From Banduia mediterranea (GTDB taxonomy: Bacteria; Pseudomonadota; Gammaproteobacteria; Nevskiales; Nevskiaceae): a DNA stretch of 64,000 nt. Location: NCBI RefSeq assembly GCF_031846245.1, contig NZ_JAVRIC010000005.1, positions 124,001 to 188,000 of the forward strand. Reading direction: 5' to 3'. The notes beneath the pieces are model-generated. The model was not told the DNA's origin, did no database searches, and worked only from the letters and a program-made list of their open reading frames with translations. Both the position numbers and the translations under genes were made by a program. Positions 35,060-45,000 of the stretch are shown in pieces (the first letter of the stretch is position 1; each line of letters opens with the position of its first letter).

Positions 35060-35548
35060 TCAGGCCAGCCCGCGCTGTTCCAGCCAGGCCAGGGCATCCT
35101 CGGCGTCGTTCTCGAACCAGGCCCGCGCCGAGCCCAGACGAAAGCTGTAGCCCCAGGCGTCCATGTCGGCGAACAGACATTCCCGCGAATAGCCGGGCAG
35201 TCGGTCCGCCAGCAGACATTGCAGGTAGCAGACCGCGGACTCCTCCAGATCGTCGCCGCCGGCATCGGTATCCAGCGCCTTGCGGCGCGAGGCGTCCATG
35301 CAGATGTAGTGGCAGGCTTCGTGAAGCGCGGAATGCACAGGCGTGTCGGCGCGGACATGTAGCTGTTCGCCGACCAGACCGGCTTCGGACTCACCCCAGT
35401 AGCTGCCCGGAATCTCACTGTGCCCGGCTACAACCACCAGCGCGAGTCCGTGGCTGGCGAACAGGACCTCCAGGGCGGGCAGGCCGAGCTCGCCGCAAGG
35501 CGTCATTGGGGCGGGGCGCGGCTCGTTTCTGGAGGGTGCGGTGGACAT
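35060..35548 (-). CDS. Uncharacterised HExxH-motif protein
   Basis: 162 aa, no signal peptide. An HExxH zinc-binding motif appears as H76-E-A-C-H80 (PVHSALHEACHYICMD), followed by DDLEESAVCYLQC, where a Glu about 25 residues later could be the third zinc ligand, as in gluzincins. Short length and many Cys suggest a small metal protein rather than a full peptidase. No known family recognised. The start at ATG 35548 lacks a strong ribosome site; ATG 35506 is an alternative. Between the patatin and SurE genes, same direction. Confidence 0.7.
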   Translation of the reverse strand: MSTAPSRNEPRPAPMTPCGELGLPALEVLFASHGLALVVVAGHSEIPGSYWGESEAGLVGEQLHVRADTPVHSALHEACHYICMDASRRKALDTDAGGDDLEESAVCYLQCLLADRLPGYSRECLFADMDAWGYSFRLGSARAWFENDAEDALAWLEQRGLA

Positions 35549-35586
35549 TCGGGAACAGGCGATGTAGCAGATGCGAATATTCTCGC

Positions 35587-36483
35587 TCAGTCGGTGCCGC
35601 TGCGGGCCGCCCAGGACGGCAGCGCGCCCGGGTCCGCAGCCAATCGCCGCCGGCTGGTCTCGTCATTTTCGTCCACCTGCATCGGCACCACCACGATGTA
35701 GCCCGCCTTGAACAGGATTTCGTCGCTGTCCGCCGGAATTTTGGTTTGCCGCGTGCGCAAGCCGTCGACGACCCAGGTCTGCCGGGTCGAGGAATCGTCG
35801 CTCGGCAATCTGGAGAATGTCGGCACCGACAGCAGATCGGCGCGCTGTGTCACGCGCACGCCGCGGACTTCCGGGGCCGCCGGAATGCTGACGGTGAGGT
35901 AGCGCCCCGGAGTCATGTCGCGCACCAGTTCGGTTCGAGCCAGCGCGACGATCCAGTCCGACGCGGCGCTCAGGGTTTCGGGGGCGGGATCGTCCACCGT
36001 GGAGACCGCGATGGTCGGCACACCGCCCAGTGCGGCCGTGCGCGCCGCGCCGACGGTACCGGAGCCGATCCAGTCGGGCCCGAGATTGTCACCGTGATTG
36101 ATGCCGGAGATCACCAGGTCTGGTCTGTCATCCATCAGCGCCAGGGAACCGACGATGACGCAGTCGGCCGGATAGCCGTCCACGGCCCAGGCGCGGACAC
36201 CGGGTTCGAACTCGCGTGGTGTGACGTTGAGGCGTCCGGTTTGCATCACGCGGGCGTAGTTGCTGGTGCCGCTCTGGTTGTGCACGGGTGCGACGACGTA
36301 GGTGTCCGCGATCGGCGCGAACGCGCGTGCCAGGGCGGCGATGCCGGCCGCGTCGATCCCGTCGTCATTGGTGATCAGAACGCGGTGCGGCCAATGGCCG
36401 TCATCCGCGGCACGCACTCCGGTACTGAGCAGCAGTCCGGCAAGCAGCAGTCCGGAGATTGTCGGAACGTAGCGGGTTCGCAT
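35587..36483 (-). CDS. Exported SurE-family 5'/3'-nucleotidase
   Basis: 298 aa. SurE phosphatases act on nucleoside monophosphates. A signal peptide (MRTRYVPTISGLLLAGLLL...VRAADD) precedes the family start HRVLITNDDGIDAAGIAAL with the metal-binding pair D40-D41. Other blocks fit: VAPVHNQSGTSN, AWAVDGYPADCV, LVISGINHGDNLGPDWIGSGTVGAAR. Cytoplasmic SurE usually starts directly at the MRILLTNDDG-like block, so the signal peptide makes this a periplasmic paralogue. The gene precedes the HExxH gene by 38 bp and is likely in the same transcript. Confidence 0.92.
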   Translation of the reverse strand: MRTRYVPTISGLLLAGLLLSTGVRAADDGHWPHRVLITNDDGIDAAGIAALARAFAPIADTYVVAPVHNQSGTSNYARVMQTGRLNVTPREFEPGVRAWAVDGYPADCVIVGSLALMDDRPDLVISGINHGDNLGPDWIGSGTVGAARTAALGGVPTIAVSTVDDPAPETLSAASDWIVALARTELVRDMTPGRYLTVSIPAAPEVRGVRVTQRADLLSVPTFSRLPSDDSSTRQTWVVDGLRTRQTKIPADSDEILFKAGYIVVVPMQVDENDETSRRRLAADPGALPSWAARSGTD

Positions 36484-36507
36484 GTGATGTGGGTTTCCCT
36501 TGGAGTT

Positions 36508-37695
36508 TCAGGCCGCGAGGCGCGAGGCGGTTTCAGGGCCCTCGGTCCGCGGTGCAGTTTTGAGTCCGAAGAAGGAATGCAGCAGCCGCAGCGGACGGAT
36601 CACGAAGTGATGCAGCGCAGCGCAGCCGAGCATGGTGCCGCCGATCAGCAGGGCCGGCTCGACGACCGGGCCGAGCTGTTTGGGGATCAGCCACCAGGCC
36701 AGCAGCACGATCAGGCTCTGATGCAGGATGTACCACGGATAGACCGCGCGATTCGCGTAGTCCAGCCAGGCAAACGGGCGGTTCAGCCAGCGGTATGACC
36801 AGGCCAGCGCCGTGGCGATCCACATCCAGGTGTTGAGGCCGGACAGCCAGCGCATCGCCAGCAGCGGGACACCGCCGAAATCCGGCCCCTCCCAGCGCAG
36901 CACGATCGGCGCGTAGATCGCGTAGCAGATGATCGCCAAGCCCAAGCTGTGCCAGCGCAGTCGCAGCAGTTCGTCCCAGAGGCCCTGGTTGCGCCCCAGC
37001 CAGTAGCCGAACACGAACCAGGTGAAATAGAAGGCGTGCTGATACCAGTCGTCGAACAGGCCGTTGTCCGGCGGGTAGGCGTCGCCGAGCGTCGCCAGGT
37101 AGAGCATCTTCGGCAAGGCCGGGATCAACAGCAGCCAGGCGCCGCGCAGCCCGGTGAAACGGTCCTGCAGCCAGCGTCCGGCACGCGTCTCCATCAGCGG
37201 CATCAGCGCGATCAGAACCAGGGTGTATAGCCACAGGTACACCAGGTACCAGAGGTGATTCCAGGTGATGCCGAGCAGCTTGTCGGCGGTCCAGGTGATC
37301 GGTGGCCACGGTCCGAAGCGCCAGTAGCGCCACATGAACTCGCCGAAGCCGAAGTCGATTGCGCCCGAGGCGCGGGCCTCGCACCAGGGCTGGATCGGCA
37401 CCACCACGAACATGCCGAACAGCAGCGGCAGCATCAGGCGCAGGCTGCGTTGCCCGGCCAGCCGCAGCAGTCCGCTGCGCGGCCGCAGAAAACTCAGGGC
37501 GATGCCGGAAATCACGAACAGCAGCGCCATGCGCCAGCGATTCGACAGCAGCATCGGCCACTGCAGCCATTCGGATTGATAGCTGCTCTTGATGTGAAAG
37601 CCCCAGCCGGCCACGTAGACCATGCCGACGTGATAGAGGATCAGCAGGCCGAAGGCGATGACGCGCAGGGCGTCGATGTCGTGGCGGCGGTTCAT
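36508..37695 (-). CDS. Acyltransferase-3-family membrane protein
   Basis: 395 aa with about ten membrane segments. The N-terminus MNRRHDIDALRVIAFGLLI shows the acyltransferase-3 motif with an R-x-x-D-x-L-R block, and ITWNHLWYLVYLWLYTL has the HLWYL motif. This family O-acylates sugars or lipids in the cytoplasmic membrane (OafA and OpgC types); the substrate cannot be told here. It is divergent from the LytTR regulator gene; in other bacteria this pairing of acyltransferase and LytTR protein recurs. SurE gene lies 24 bp downstream. Confidence 0.9.
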   Translation of the reverse strand: MNRRHDIDALRVIAFGLLILYHVGMVYVAGWGFHIKSSYQSEWLQWPMLLSNRWRMALLFVISGIALSFLRPRSGLLRLAGQRSLRLMLPLLFGMFVVVPIQPWCEARASGAIDFGFGEFMWRYWRFGPWPPITWTADKLLGITWNHLWYLVYLWLYTLVLIALMPLMETRAGRWLQDRFTGLRGAWLLLIPALPKMLYLATLGDAYPPDNGLFDDWYQHAFYFTWFVFGYWLGRNQGLWDELLRLRWHSLGLAIICYAIYAPIVLRWEGPDFGGVPLLAMRWLSGLNTWMWIATALAWSYRWLNRPFAWLDYANRAVYPWYILHQSLIVLLAWWLIPKQLGPVVEPALLIGGTMLGCAALHHFVIRPLRLLHSFFGLKTAPRTEGPETASRLAA

Positions 37696-37760
37696 CCGGG
37701 ATTTCCGAATTCAGGTGTGAGGCCGATCCTGAGCGGGGCGTAGCGCTGCCGAAAGCCTGA

Positions 37761-37793
37761 AGTGACGAACCGAGGGGCGCGAGTGACGAATCG
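37761..37793. promoter_or_regulatory. Two direct repeats spaced 21 bp, candidate LytTR operator
   Basis: AGTGACGAACCG (37761-37772) and AGTGACGAATCG (37782-37793) differ at one position, with starts 21 bp apart, i.e. two helical turns. They lie in the 136-bp interval between the divergent acyltransferase and LytTR genes. LytTR proteins bind direct repeats at this spacing (known); that this protein binds here is inferred. Confidence 0.5.
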
Positions 37794-37831
37794 CGGGCCG
37801 GCGGGGACGGGGCTTGTGCCTAAAATGAGCA

Positions 37832-38734
37832 ATGACCGTTCCCTTCCTGCCGGCGCCCGTGTCCGACTCCCATGATCTGCTGCGACGCTACCTCGCGCGC
37901 CGCGCCATCTACGAACGCATCGCGGTGGTGCTGATCTATCTGGGGTCCGCCGTCAGCAACGCGATCATCGTCAACATCGATGTCGGCCGGTCCGGGCTGG
38001 GCGATCGCATCGCGCCGTGGGAACCCTGGGTCTGGGAACTGTCCAGTAATCTGGTGCTGCTGGCCTTGCTGCCGCTGGTGCTGGCGGTGAATGCACGCCA
38101 CCCCTTGGTCTGGGGTCGTCTGCGCCGCTCGCTCGGCACGCACCTGATCGCGACGCTGCCGTACTGCCTGATTCATGTCTGCGCGATGGTGGCGCTGCGG
38201 CACGCCGCGTACCGTGTGGCGGGTGCGCACTACGACTTCGGAAATTGGGGCCGCGGCCTGTTCTACGAATACCTCAAGGATGCGCGCAGCTATTTTTCGG
38301 TACTGGCGGCGATCTACTTCTATCACCTGATGCTGTTGCGATTGCAAGGCGAGGCGCGTCTGCTGGCGGCGCCGGAGGTCGGTGCGCCGGCCGAAGCGGT
38401 CGAGCGCCCGCAACGCTTCCTGGTTCGCAAGTTCGGCAAGGAGTTCCTGGTGGCGGTGGCCGATGTCGAATGGATCGAGGCCTCCGGCAACTACGTGAAC
38501 CTCTACGTGAGTGGGCGGCACTATCCGCTGCGCGCAACCATGGCCTCCATTGAGGATCGCCTTGATCCGCAACGCTTCGTGCGCGTACACCGCAGCTATA
38601 TCGTGAACCTTGCACAGGTCGCGTCGATCGAGCCGCTGGATACGGGAGACGCGCGCCTGTTTCTTCTGGATGGTACGCAGCTGCCATGCAGTCGACGCTA
38701 CCGTGCGGCGCTGCGGGCCTCGGCCGCGGTCTGA
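37832..38734 (+). CDS. Membrane-bound LytTR-family transcriptional regulator
   Basis: 300 aa. Residues about 20-180 contain four hydrophobic segments (AVVLIYLGSAVSNAIIVNI, NLVLLALLPLVLAV, HLIATLPYCLIHVCAMV, FSVLAAIYFYHLMLL). After a short linker the C-terminal 100 residues form a LytTR DNA-binding domain: FLVRKFGKEFLVAVADVEWI, EASGNYVNLYV, DPQRFVRVHRSYIVNLAQV, and CSRRYRAALRAS at the end. There is no receiver domain, so the membrane part is the probable sensor. Divergent from the acyltransferase, which it probably controls. Confidence 0.9.
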   Translation: MTVPFLPAPVSDSHDLLRRYLARRAIYERIAVVLIYLGSAVSNAIIVNIDVGRSGLGDRIAPWEPWVWELSSNLVLLALLPLVLAVNARHPLVWGRLRRSLGTHLIATLPYCLIHVCAMVALRHAAYRVAGAHYDFGNWGRGLFYEYLKDARSYFSVLAAIYFYHLMLLRLQGEARLLAAPEVGAPAEAVERPQRFLVRKFGKEFLVAVADVEWIEASGNYVNLYVSGRHYPLRATMASIEDRLDPQRFVRVHRSYIVNLAQVASIEPLDTGDARLFLLDGTQLPCSRRYRAALRASAAV

Positions 38735-38977
38735 GCCGGCACCTGAGCGCGGAGTGATTGATGTGCACCTGCGGGCGCTGGCGCCAAAGGTCATGGACCG
38801 CAAGCGCCGCGCCACGGATGCTCGATATCCTGGGGGCGATCCTGAGATGCAAGTCGAGACTGGCGGCAAGTCGACCGGGTAGCGCCGGCCATCTGCTGCG
38901 ACTGGCGTCGGACAGGGATGGCACGAGACGGTATGGCATGCGCCGGCATCAGATCGGACGAGTACAGGGAACAGGCG

Positions 38978-41554
38978 ATGAAGCAGGTTTTTATCGGCAC
39001 GACTAGCGCACTGTTGCTGCTGGCTGCGACGGCAGCGGGTGCGCAACAGGCCGCGTCCGACGACGGCCTGGATTTTCTGTTCGAATCCGAGCCCGCGCCC
39101 GAAGTGCAGACCGACAGCAGCCCTGAGATCATTCCGGAAGCGGATGCGGCACCCGCGCCGTACATGGGCGCGGAGTCGGGCGCCCAGTTCGACGATATCG
39201 AGACGATCCCGGTCGAATCGGAGGAGCCAGCGGCGCCACAAGCCAAGCCGAAACCGGCCACCGCCCAGCTTGAGGAAATCGTCGTCACCGCGCAGAAGCG
39301 CCAGCAGTCCCTGCAGGACGTTCCGCTGTCGGTCACCGCGATGGACGGTGACTTCATCAAAGACATCAACGCCGCCGATCTGGCCGAGGTCTCCAACTAC
39401 GTCCCGAACGTGCGCGTCGACGCCGATGATCTCGGCTCACCGCAGATCTTCATTCGCGGATTCGGCACCAATGCCTTCAACCCCAGTTTCGAAAGCTCGG
39501 TGGCGCTGGTGCAGGACGAAATCTATTACGGCCGCCCCGGCTACTTCACCGAATCGCTGTTCGACGTCGAGCGTGTGGAAGTCCTGCGTGGCCCGCAGGG
39601 CACCCTGTTCGGCAAGAACTCGATTGCCGGCGTGTTCAATGTGACCACCCGCAGCGCGACCGATCTGCTGGAAGGCGACGCCCGCTATACCTACGGCGAA
39701 AACAACGCCCATCGTGTCGAGGGCGGTATCGGCGGACCGCTGGGTGACTGGGGCGCGGCGCGAATTTCCGCACTCTATCGCACCACCGATGGCGAGCTTT
39801 ACAACAATTTCCTGGATCGCGACGAACAATCGCTGACACAGAAGGCAGCACGCCTGAAGCTGGGTTTCTATCCGACATCCACGATCACCACCGAGCTGCT
39901 GGTGCAGGCATCGGATACCGAAGCGCCGTTCTGGCCGTTCCAGATCCATCGCCTGGACGATGACACGCGAAACTATCTTGAAAGTTTCGACGAGGGCATC
40001 GAAGACGATCCCTACGACTTCAAGACCTCCTTCGACACCGAGGGCTACATCGAAAAGGGTTCCGAAAGCGTCGGCCTCAACACCAAATGGGATATCGGCG
40101 ACCTCGGTGGTTTGCACGACAGCGCGCTGGTGCTGGTGCTCGGCGGGTCCAGGTTCAATATCGATCAGCTCAACGAACTCGACGTATCACCGGCGGACAT
40201 CTCGCGCCTCGACAGCCACGAAGACCACGAGCAGTTCACGGCCGAACTTCGATTCTCGGCGCAGGCCGACAGCCTGTTCGGGCTCGGCCAGGCGGTGGAT
40301 TTCGTCGGCGGAGCCTACTACTACCAGTCCAAGTACACACTGCTGGCGCGGATCATTGCCGGCGCCGATCTGGGGTCTTACGCGATCACGCCCGACGCGC
40401 TGCAGTTGATCACCGGCGCTGGCGGTGCCGGTGGCGTGCTGGGCACCATCGGTCTGCCGGGTCTGCCGATACTCGGCGACATCCTCGCGCCGGTCATCGG
40501 CGAAGACTACTTCCAGTTCGACTACGATCAGGATGTGACATCGACGGCGCTGTTTGGGCAGATGAGCTGGTACCTCAGCGACCACTGGGCGATCACGCCC
40601 GGCATCCGCTTCAACCGCGAGGAGAAGAAGGTCGATTCCCACGGCAGCCAGCACTGCCGGACCGCCGCGCTGGGCATTTGCATCATGCCTCTGCTGCTGG
40701 GCGCCAACGACTACGAACAAGCGGGGCTGAATCGCGAAGAGACCGACGTATCGCCCAAGTTCGTTCTGCAATACTTCGGCGATTCCGGCGTCAACCTCTA
40801 CGCCTCCTATGCGCGCGGCTACAAGAGTGGCGGATTCAATTCGCTGTCCTACACCGGCGAAGACCTGGAGTTCGACCCCGAGAAGGCCGTGACCTACGAA
40901 CTCGGCATCAAGGCCGAGTTGTTCAGCCGCACCCTGCGCTTCAACGCCACGATCTATCAGACCGAATTCGACGATCTTCAGGTGCTCGCCTTCAACGGCC
41001 TGTTCTTCGACGTCAGCAATGCCGCCTCCGCCACCTCGCGGGGGCTGGAGGCTGATTTCCAGTGGCTGACGCCCTGGTCGCCATTGACGCTGACCGGTTC
41101 GTTCGGCTTGCTCGACGCAAGCTACGACGACTACATGGACGCGCCAGCCCCGATTCGCGACGCGGACGGCAACATCCAGATCGGCGCCGAACAGGACCTC
41201 AGCGGCGAGCGCATCGCCTTCGCCCCCGAAGCCTCGGGCACCTTCACGCCGACGCTCGATTTCCCGCTGTTCGGGTTGGTCGGCCGGCTCGCTGCCGACG
41301 TCGTCTACCAAGGTGAGCAATACACCGACACCGATCTGGACCCGGAAACACGCGTCGGCGGCAACACCAAGTATTCCGCCCGATTCTCGCTCTCGAACGA
41401 AGCGCGATCCTGGGCCGTTACGCTGGGCTGCAACAACATCACCGACAAGCGCGTACTCAACCAGGTCACCGATGCCTCGTTTTTCCCCGGCACCTATTTC
41501 GCCCAGCAGGCGGCGGGGCGGCAGCTGTATGCGGCGATGGAGATTCGGTACTGA
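38978..41554 (+). CDS. TonB-dependent outer-membrane receptor
   Basis: 858 aa. AGGGA precedes ATG 38978; the signal peptide ends TAAGAQQ. A 70-residue Pro/Ala/Glu-rich stretch with no known domain lies before the TonB-box/plug start (LEEIVVTAQKRQQSLQDVPL). Plug domain to about residue 250: IFIRGFGTNAFNPSF and VEVLRGPQGTLFGKNSIAG. The barrel ends in FSLSNEARSWAVTLGCNNITD and terminal AMEIRY (Tyr). Such receptors import siderophores, vitamins or carbohydrate oligomers; the substrate is not evident. No TonB or ExbB genes are near. The 243 bp before it hold no gene. Confidence 0.94.
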   Translation: MKQVFIGTTSALLLLAATAAGAQQAASDDGLDFLFESEPAPEVQTDSSPEIIPEADAAPAPYMGAESGAQFDDIETIPVESEEPAAPQAKPKPATAQLEEIVVTAQKRQQSLQDVPLSVTAMDGDFIKDINAADLAEVSNYVPNVRVDADDLGSPQIFIRGFGTNAFNPSFESSVALVQDEIYYGRPGYFTESLFDVERVEVLRGPQGTLFGKNSIAGVFNVTTRSATDLLEGDARYTYGENNAHRVEGGIGGPLGDWGAARISALYRTTDGELYNNFLDRDEQSLTQKAARLKLGFYPTSTITTELLVQASDTEAPFWPFQIHRLDDDTRNYLESFDEGIEDDPYDFKTSFDTEGYIEKGSESVGLNTKWDIGDLGGLHDSALVLVLGGSRFNIDQLNELDVSPADISRLDSHEDHEQFTAELRFSAQADSLFGLGQAVDFVGGAYYYQSKYTLLARIIAGADLGSYAITPDALQLITGAGGAGGVLGTIGLPGLPILGDILAPVIGEDYFQFDYDQDVTSTALFGQMSWYLSDHWAITPGIRFNREEKKVDSHGSQHCRTAALGICIMPLLLGANDYEQAGLNREETDVSPKFVLQYFGDSGVNLYASYARGYKSGGFNSLSYTGEDLEFDPEKAVTYELGIKAELFSRTLRFNATIYQTEFDDLQVLAFNGLFFDVSNAASATSRGLEADFQWLTPWSPLTLTGSFGLLDASYDDYMDAPAPIRDADGNIQIGAEQDLSGERIAFAPEASGTFTPTLDFPLFGLVGRLAADVVYQGEQYTDTDLDPETRVGGNTKYSARFSLSNEARSWAVTLGCNNITDKRVLNQVTDASFFPGTYFAQQAAGRQLYAAMEIRY

Positions 41555-41597
41555 TCAGCGCGTGGTCGCCAGCCGGCTGCGCACCCAGACGCTGATC
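41553..41597. terminator. Inverted repeat after the receptor gene
   Basis: GATCAGCG (41553-41560) overlaps the stop codon and is complementary to CGCTGATC (41590-41597); AGCCGGCT in the loop is itself palindromic. There is no T-tract, so a terminator is inferred from position only. Confidence 0.35.
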
Positions 41598-42066
41598 GCG
41601 AATGGGCGCGGCCAGATCCGGGGCTGCCTCTACGAGTTCCAGGCTTACCTGGATCTGGTCGTTAGTTAACGGAAAGTTGTTATCGTTCACTGACGTGCGC
41701 TCGAACTTAAGTCAGGCCTGCGGTACTTTCTCTACGCTCCCATCGCGTTTGTCGACAGTGGGGAGTCCGAAGTTAGCGGCCGACCGTCAGACCAACGAGT
41801 GCCCCCACGTCTGGGGATGCGACCGAGCGGGTGCTTCATGGCGAACGTCGAAAGCGAACTCAGGTCACTTCAGGACCGTTCGTGAACGCCTGCTCGAAGC
41901 GCTTGGTGAGTCATCGGCTGCGGTAGAAACGTAGCCGCGGCCCTTCGGACCGGCGATACTCGTGAGAGGGCAGTCTGGGAAGTTCAGTGAACTGATCATT
42001 CACGCGGTCTTTCCGGCAGTTGTGAATTCACGGGGCCAAAGATCGGATGCGGTCCTCGGGGAAGGG
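41598..42066. other. Junction region ahead of the restriction operon, no supported gene
   Basis: 469 bp. Base composition drops (for example GTTAGTTAACGGAAAG around 41660) and the sequence holds only short frames without ribosome sites on either strand. It marks the left border of the hsd island. No att-like direct repeat with the right border near 49.1-49.3 kb was found by eye. Confidence 0.5.
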
Positions 42067-45000
42067 ATGGCACAAGGCAACTTCGAGTTTCTTGCGGAGC
42101 ATTCCCCGTTGCTGGCCGACCTCGGCGCAACAGCAGAGCGCGTGTTCCCGTTCGATCCGGCCAGCTGCATCGTCAAGCTGCGGCTGCTGGCCGAATCGAT
42201 CACGCAGGATATCGCCGCCCGTATCGGCATCACCCTGGTGCAGCCGACTCAGGCCGAGTTGCTTCGCGCCGTGGAAGTCCGTCTCGGCATGGACGCGCAG
42301 GTACGCCAGCTGTTTCATCTGCTGCGCCGAACCGGCAATGCCGCCGCGCATGAGCTGAATCACGGCATTGGCTACCGCGAGGGTCTGGATGCGCTGAAAG
42401 TAGCGCGCGAGATCGCAGTCTGGTTCCACCGCAGTTTCGGCAAGAACCCCAAGTTCAAGCCGGGACCGTTCGTCCTTCCGGACAACCCGAGCCAGCAGCT
42501 GGCCCTGCTCCAGCAGCAGATTCAGCAACTCAGTGCCGAATTGCAGGACGCTCAGAAGGCTGGTTCGGTTCAGGCGGAACTGGCCCGGCTGCAGGAGGCC
42601 CAGGCCGCGCAGGAACGCGACATGGCCCGCCGCGCGCAGGATGAGAGCGCCATCTATCAGCAGCTGGCGGAAGAAGCGGTGCAGCGCACCGCTGAACTGC
42701 AAAAGCAGTTCGACGCGCGCTTGAACGAGGAGCAAATCAAGGAAAGCCCGCAGAGCATCGGCAAGTTCGCCAAGCGCGCCAGCCAGGCGGCGCAAAAGGT
42801 GCAGATAGACGAGGCGGCCACCCGCCTGCTGATCGACCTGCAACTGATCGATGCGGGCTGGGAGGCTGACACCGTGCAGCTCAGCTATTCACGCGGTGCG
42901 CGGCCCGAGCGCGGCAAGAACCAGGCAATTGCCGAATGGCCCTCACCCGGAAAGCAGGCGGCCGACTACCTGCTGTTCGCGGGTATGACGCCCTTGGCCG
43001 CCGTCGAAGCCAAGCGCCAGAACGTCAACGTGCCTGGCAAGATTCCGCAGGCCGAGCGTTATGCGCGCGGCTTCGTCCAGCCTGGGGGCAGCCTGCCGGC
43101 CTGGGCGCTGGCCGGTCACAAAGGCCCCTGGCCGGATGGGCAGGGCGGACACTTCGAGCTGCCGTTCGTCTATTCCAGCAACGGCAGGCCGCAGGTGAAG
43201 CAATTGGCCGAGCTCAGCGGCACCTGGTTCAGGGACGCGCGCGCGCCGTCCAACATCGCGCGTTCCCTGCCGAGCTTTCATTCGCCGCAAGGCCTGCTCG
43301 ACCAACTCAGCCGCGACCGCGAGCAGGCCGAGCAGACATTGAAGGCGGAAAGCTTCGACTACCTGCGTCTGCGTGACTATCAGAACAAGGCCATCGCGGC
43401 GGTCGAATCCGCGCTCGCGCAGGGACAGCAGCAATGCCTGCTGGCCATGGCCACCGGCACCGGCAAGACGCGCACGGTCATCGGCCTGATGTACCGGCTG
43501 CTCAAGGCCGAGCGCTTCCGCCGCATCCTGTTCCTGGTCGATCGCAACGCGCTCGGCACGCAGGCGCAGGATGCCTTCGACGAAGCCTTGCTCGAACAGA
43601 ACCAACCGCTGTCCGCGATCTACAACATCGCCGAACTCGGCGACATGGCGGCGCAAGCGGAAACCCGCGTGCAGGTCGCCACCGTGCAGGCCATGGCGCG
43701 GCGCCTGTTCGCCAGCGACGCTCCACCACCGGTCGATGCCTACGATTGCATCATCGTCGACGAGGCCCATCGCGGCTACGCGCTGGATCAGGAGATGACC
43801 GAAGGCGAGCTGGCAGTGCGCGATGCCGCTCAATACCTGTCCGCCTACCGTCGCGTGCTCGATTACTTCGACGCCGTGCGGGTAGGGCTTACCGCTACGC
43901 CCGCGCGTCACACCAGCGAAATCTTCGGCAAGCCGGTCTTCACCTATTCCTATCGCGAGGCGGTCGCCGACGACTGGCTGATCGACCACGAGCCGCCGAT
44001 CCGCTACCAGACCCTGCTCAGCCAAAAGGGCATTCACTTCGACAAGGGCGAAGAGGTGCATGCGCTCAATCTGGCCACCGGCAAGGTAGAAACCGACGTG
44101 CTGGACGACGAACTCGATTTCCAGGTGGAGAGCTTCAACCGCCGCGTCATCAATGAAGACTTCAACCGCGTCATCTGTGAGGCCCTCGCCAAGGAGCTGG
44201 ACCCCTTCAGCGACGAGAAGACACTGATCTTCTGTGCCACCGATGCGCACGCGGACATGGTCAAGCGCTTGCTCGACGATGCCTTCAAGGCGCTTTACGA
44301 CGACCAGTACAACGAAGCGGCCGTGCGCAAGATCACCGGCACCTCCGACAAGGTCGGCCAACTGATCCGCCGTTACAAGAACGAGCGTTATCCCAGCATC
44401 GCCATCACCGTGGACCTGCTCACCACCGGCATCGACGTGCCGCCGATCTGCCATTTGGTGTTCATGCGCCGTGTGCGCTCGCGCATCCTCTACGAGCAGA
44501 TGATCGGCCGTGCCACCCGCCGCTGCGACGAGATCGGCAAGACCGTGTTCAAGATCTACGATCCGGTGGAGATCTACGCCGCGCTGCAGAGCGTCAACAC
44601 CATGCAGCCGCTGGTGAAAGACCCCAAGATCACCATGGAACAGCTGCTCGACGAGTTGAACAACCCGGACAGCTATAGCGCGCCCGGTACCCTGCAAGGC
44701 GGCAGCCACGCGCAGGACGTGCTCAACCAGCTCAACCAGAAGCTGATGCGCGTGCTGCGCAGCGCCGAGCACATGGCGGGCAGGCAGCCCGGGCTCAGGC
44801 AACGCTTGACTGACCTGGAACAGCAATGGGGCGTGCCACCGGCACAGCTGCACCAGCATTTGCATACGCTTGGGCCGCGAGACGCGGCGGATTTCATCAA
44901 CCAGCGTGTCGGCCTGCTGGCGCAATTGGTGGACGTGCAGGCCCTGATGGGCAGTAGCCACAGGCCTATTCTTTCCGGGCACAAGGACAAACTCGCGCTC

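Noticed and set aside
40187-41320. Minus-strand frame inside the receptor gene
   Set aside because: Antisense shadow of the TonB-dependent receptor; the sense frame has complete family motifs.
41598-42066. Att-like direct repeat flanking the restriction island
   Set aside because: Comparison of the 41.6-42.0 kb and 49.1-49.3 kb borders by eye showed no shared repeat of useful length.
42943-44982. 679-codon minus-strand frame
   Set aside because: Antisense shadow of hsdR, rich in His/Gln/Arg as expected from reversed GC-rich codons.
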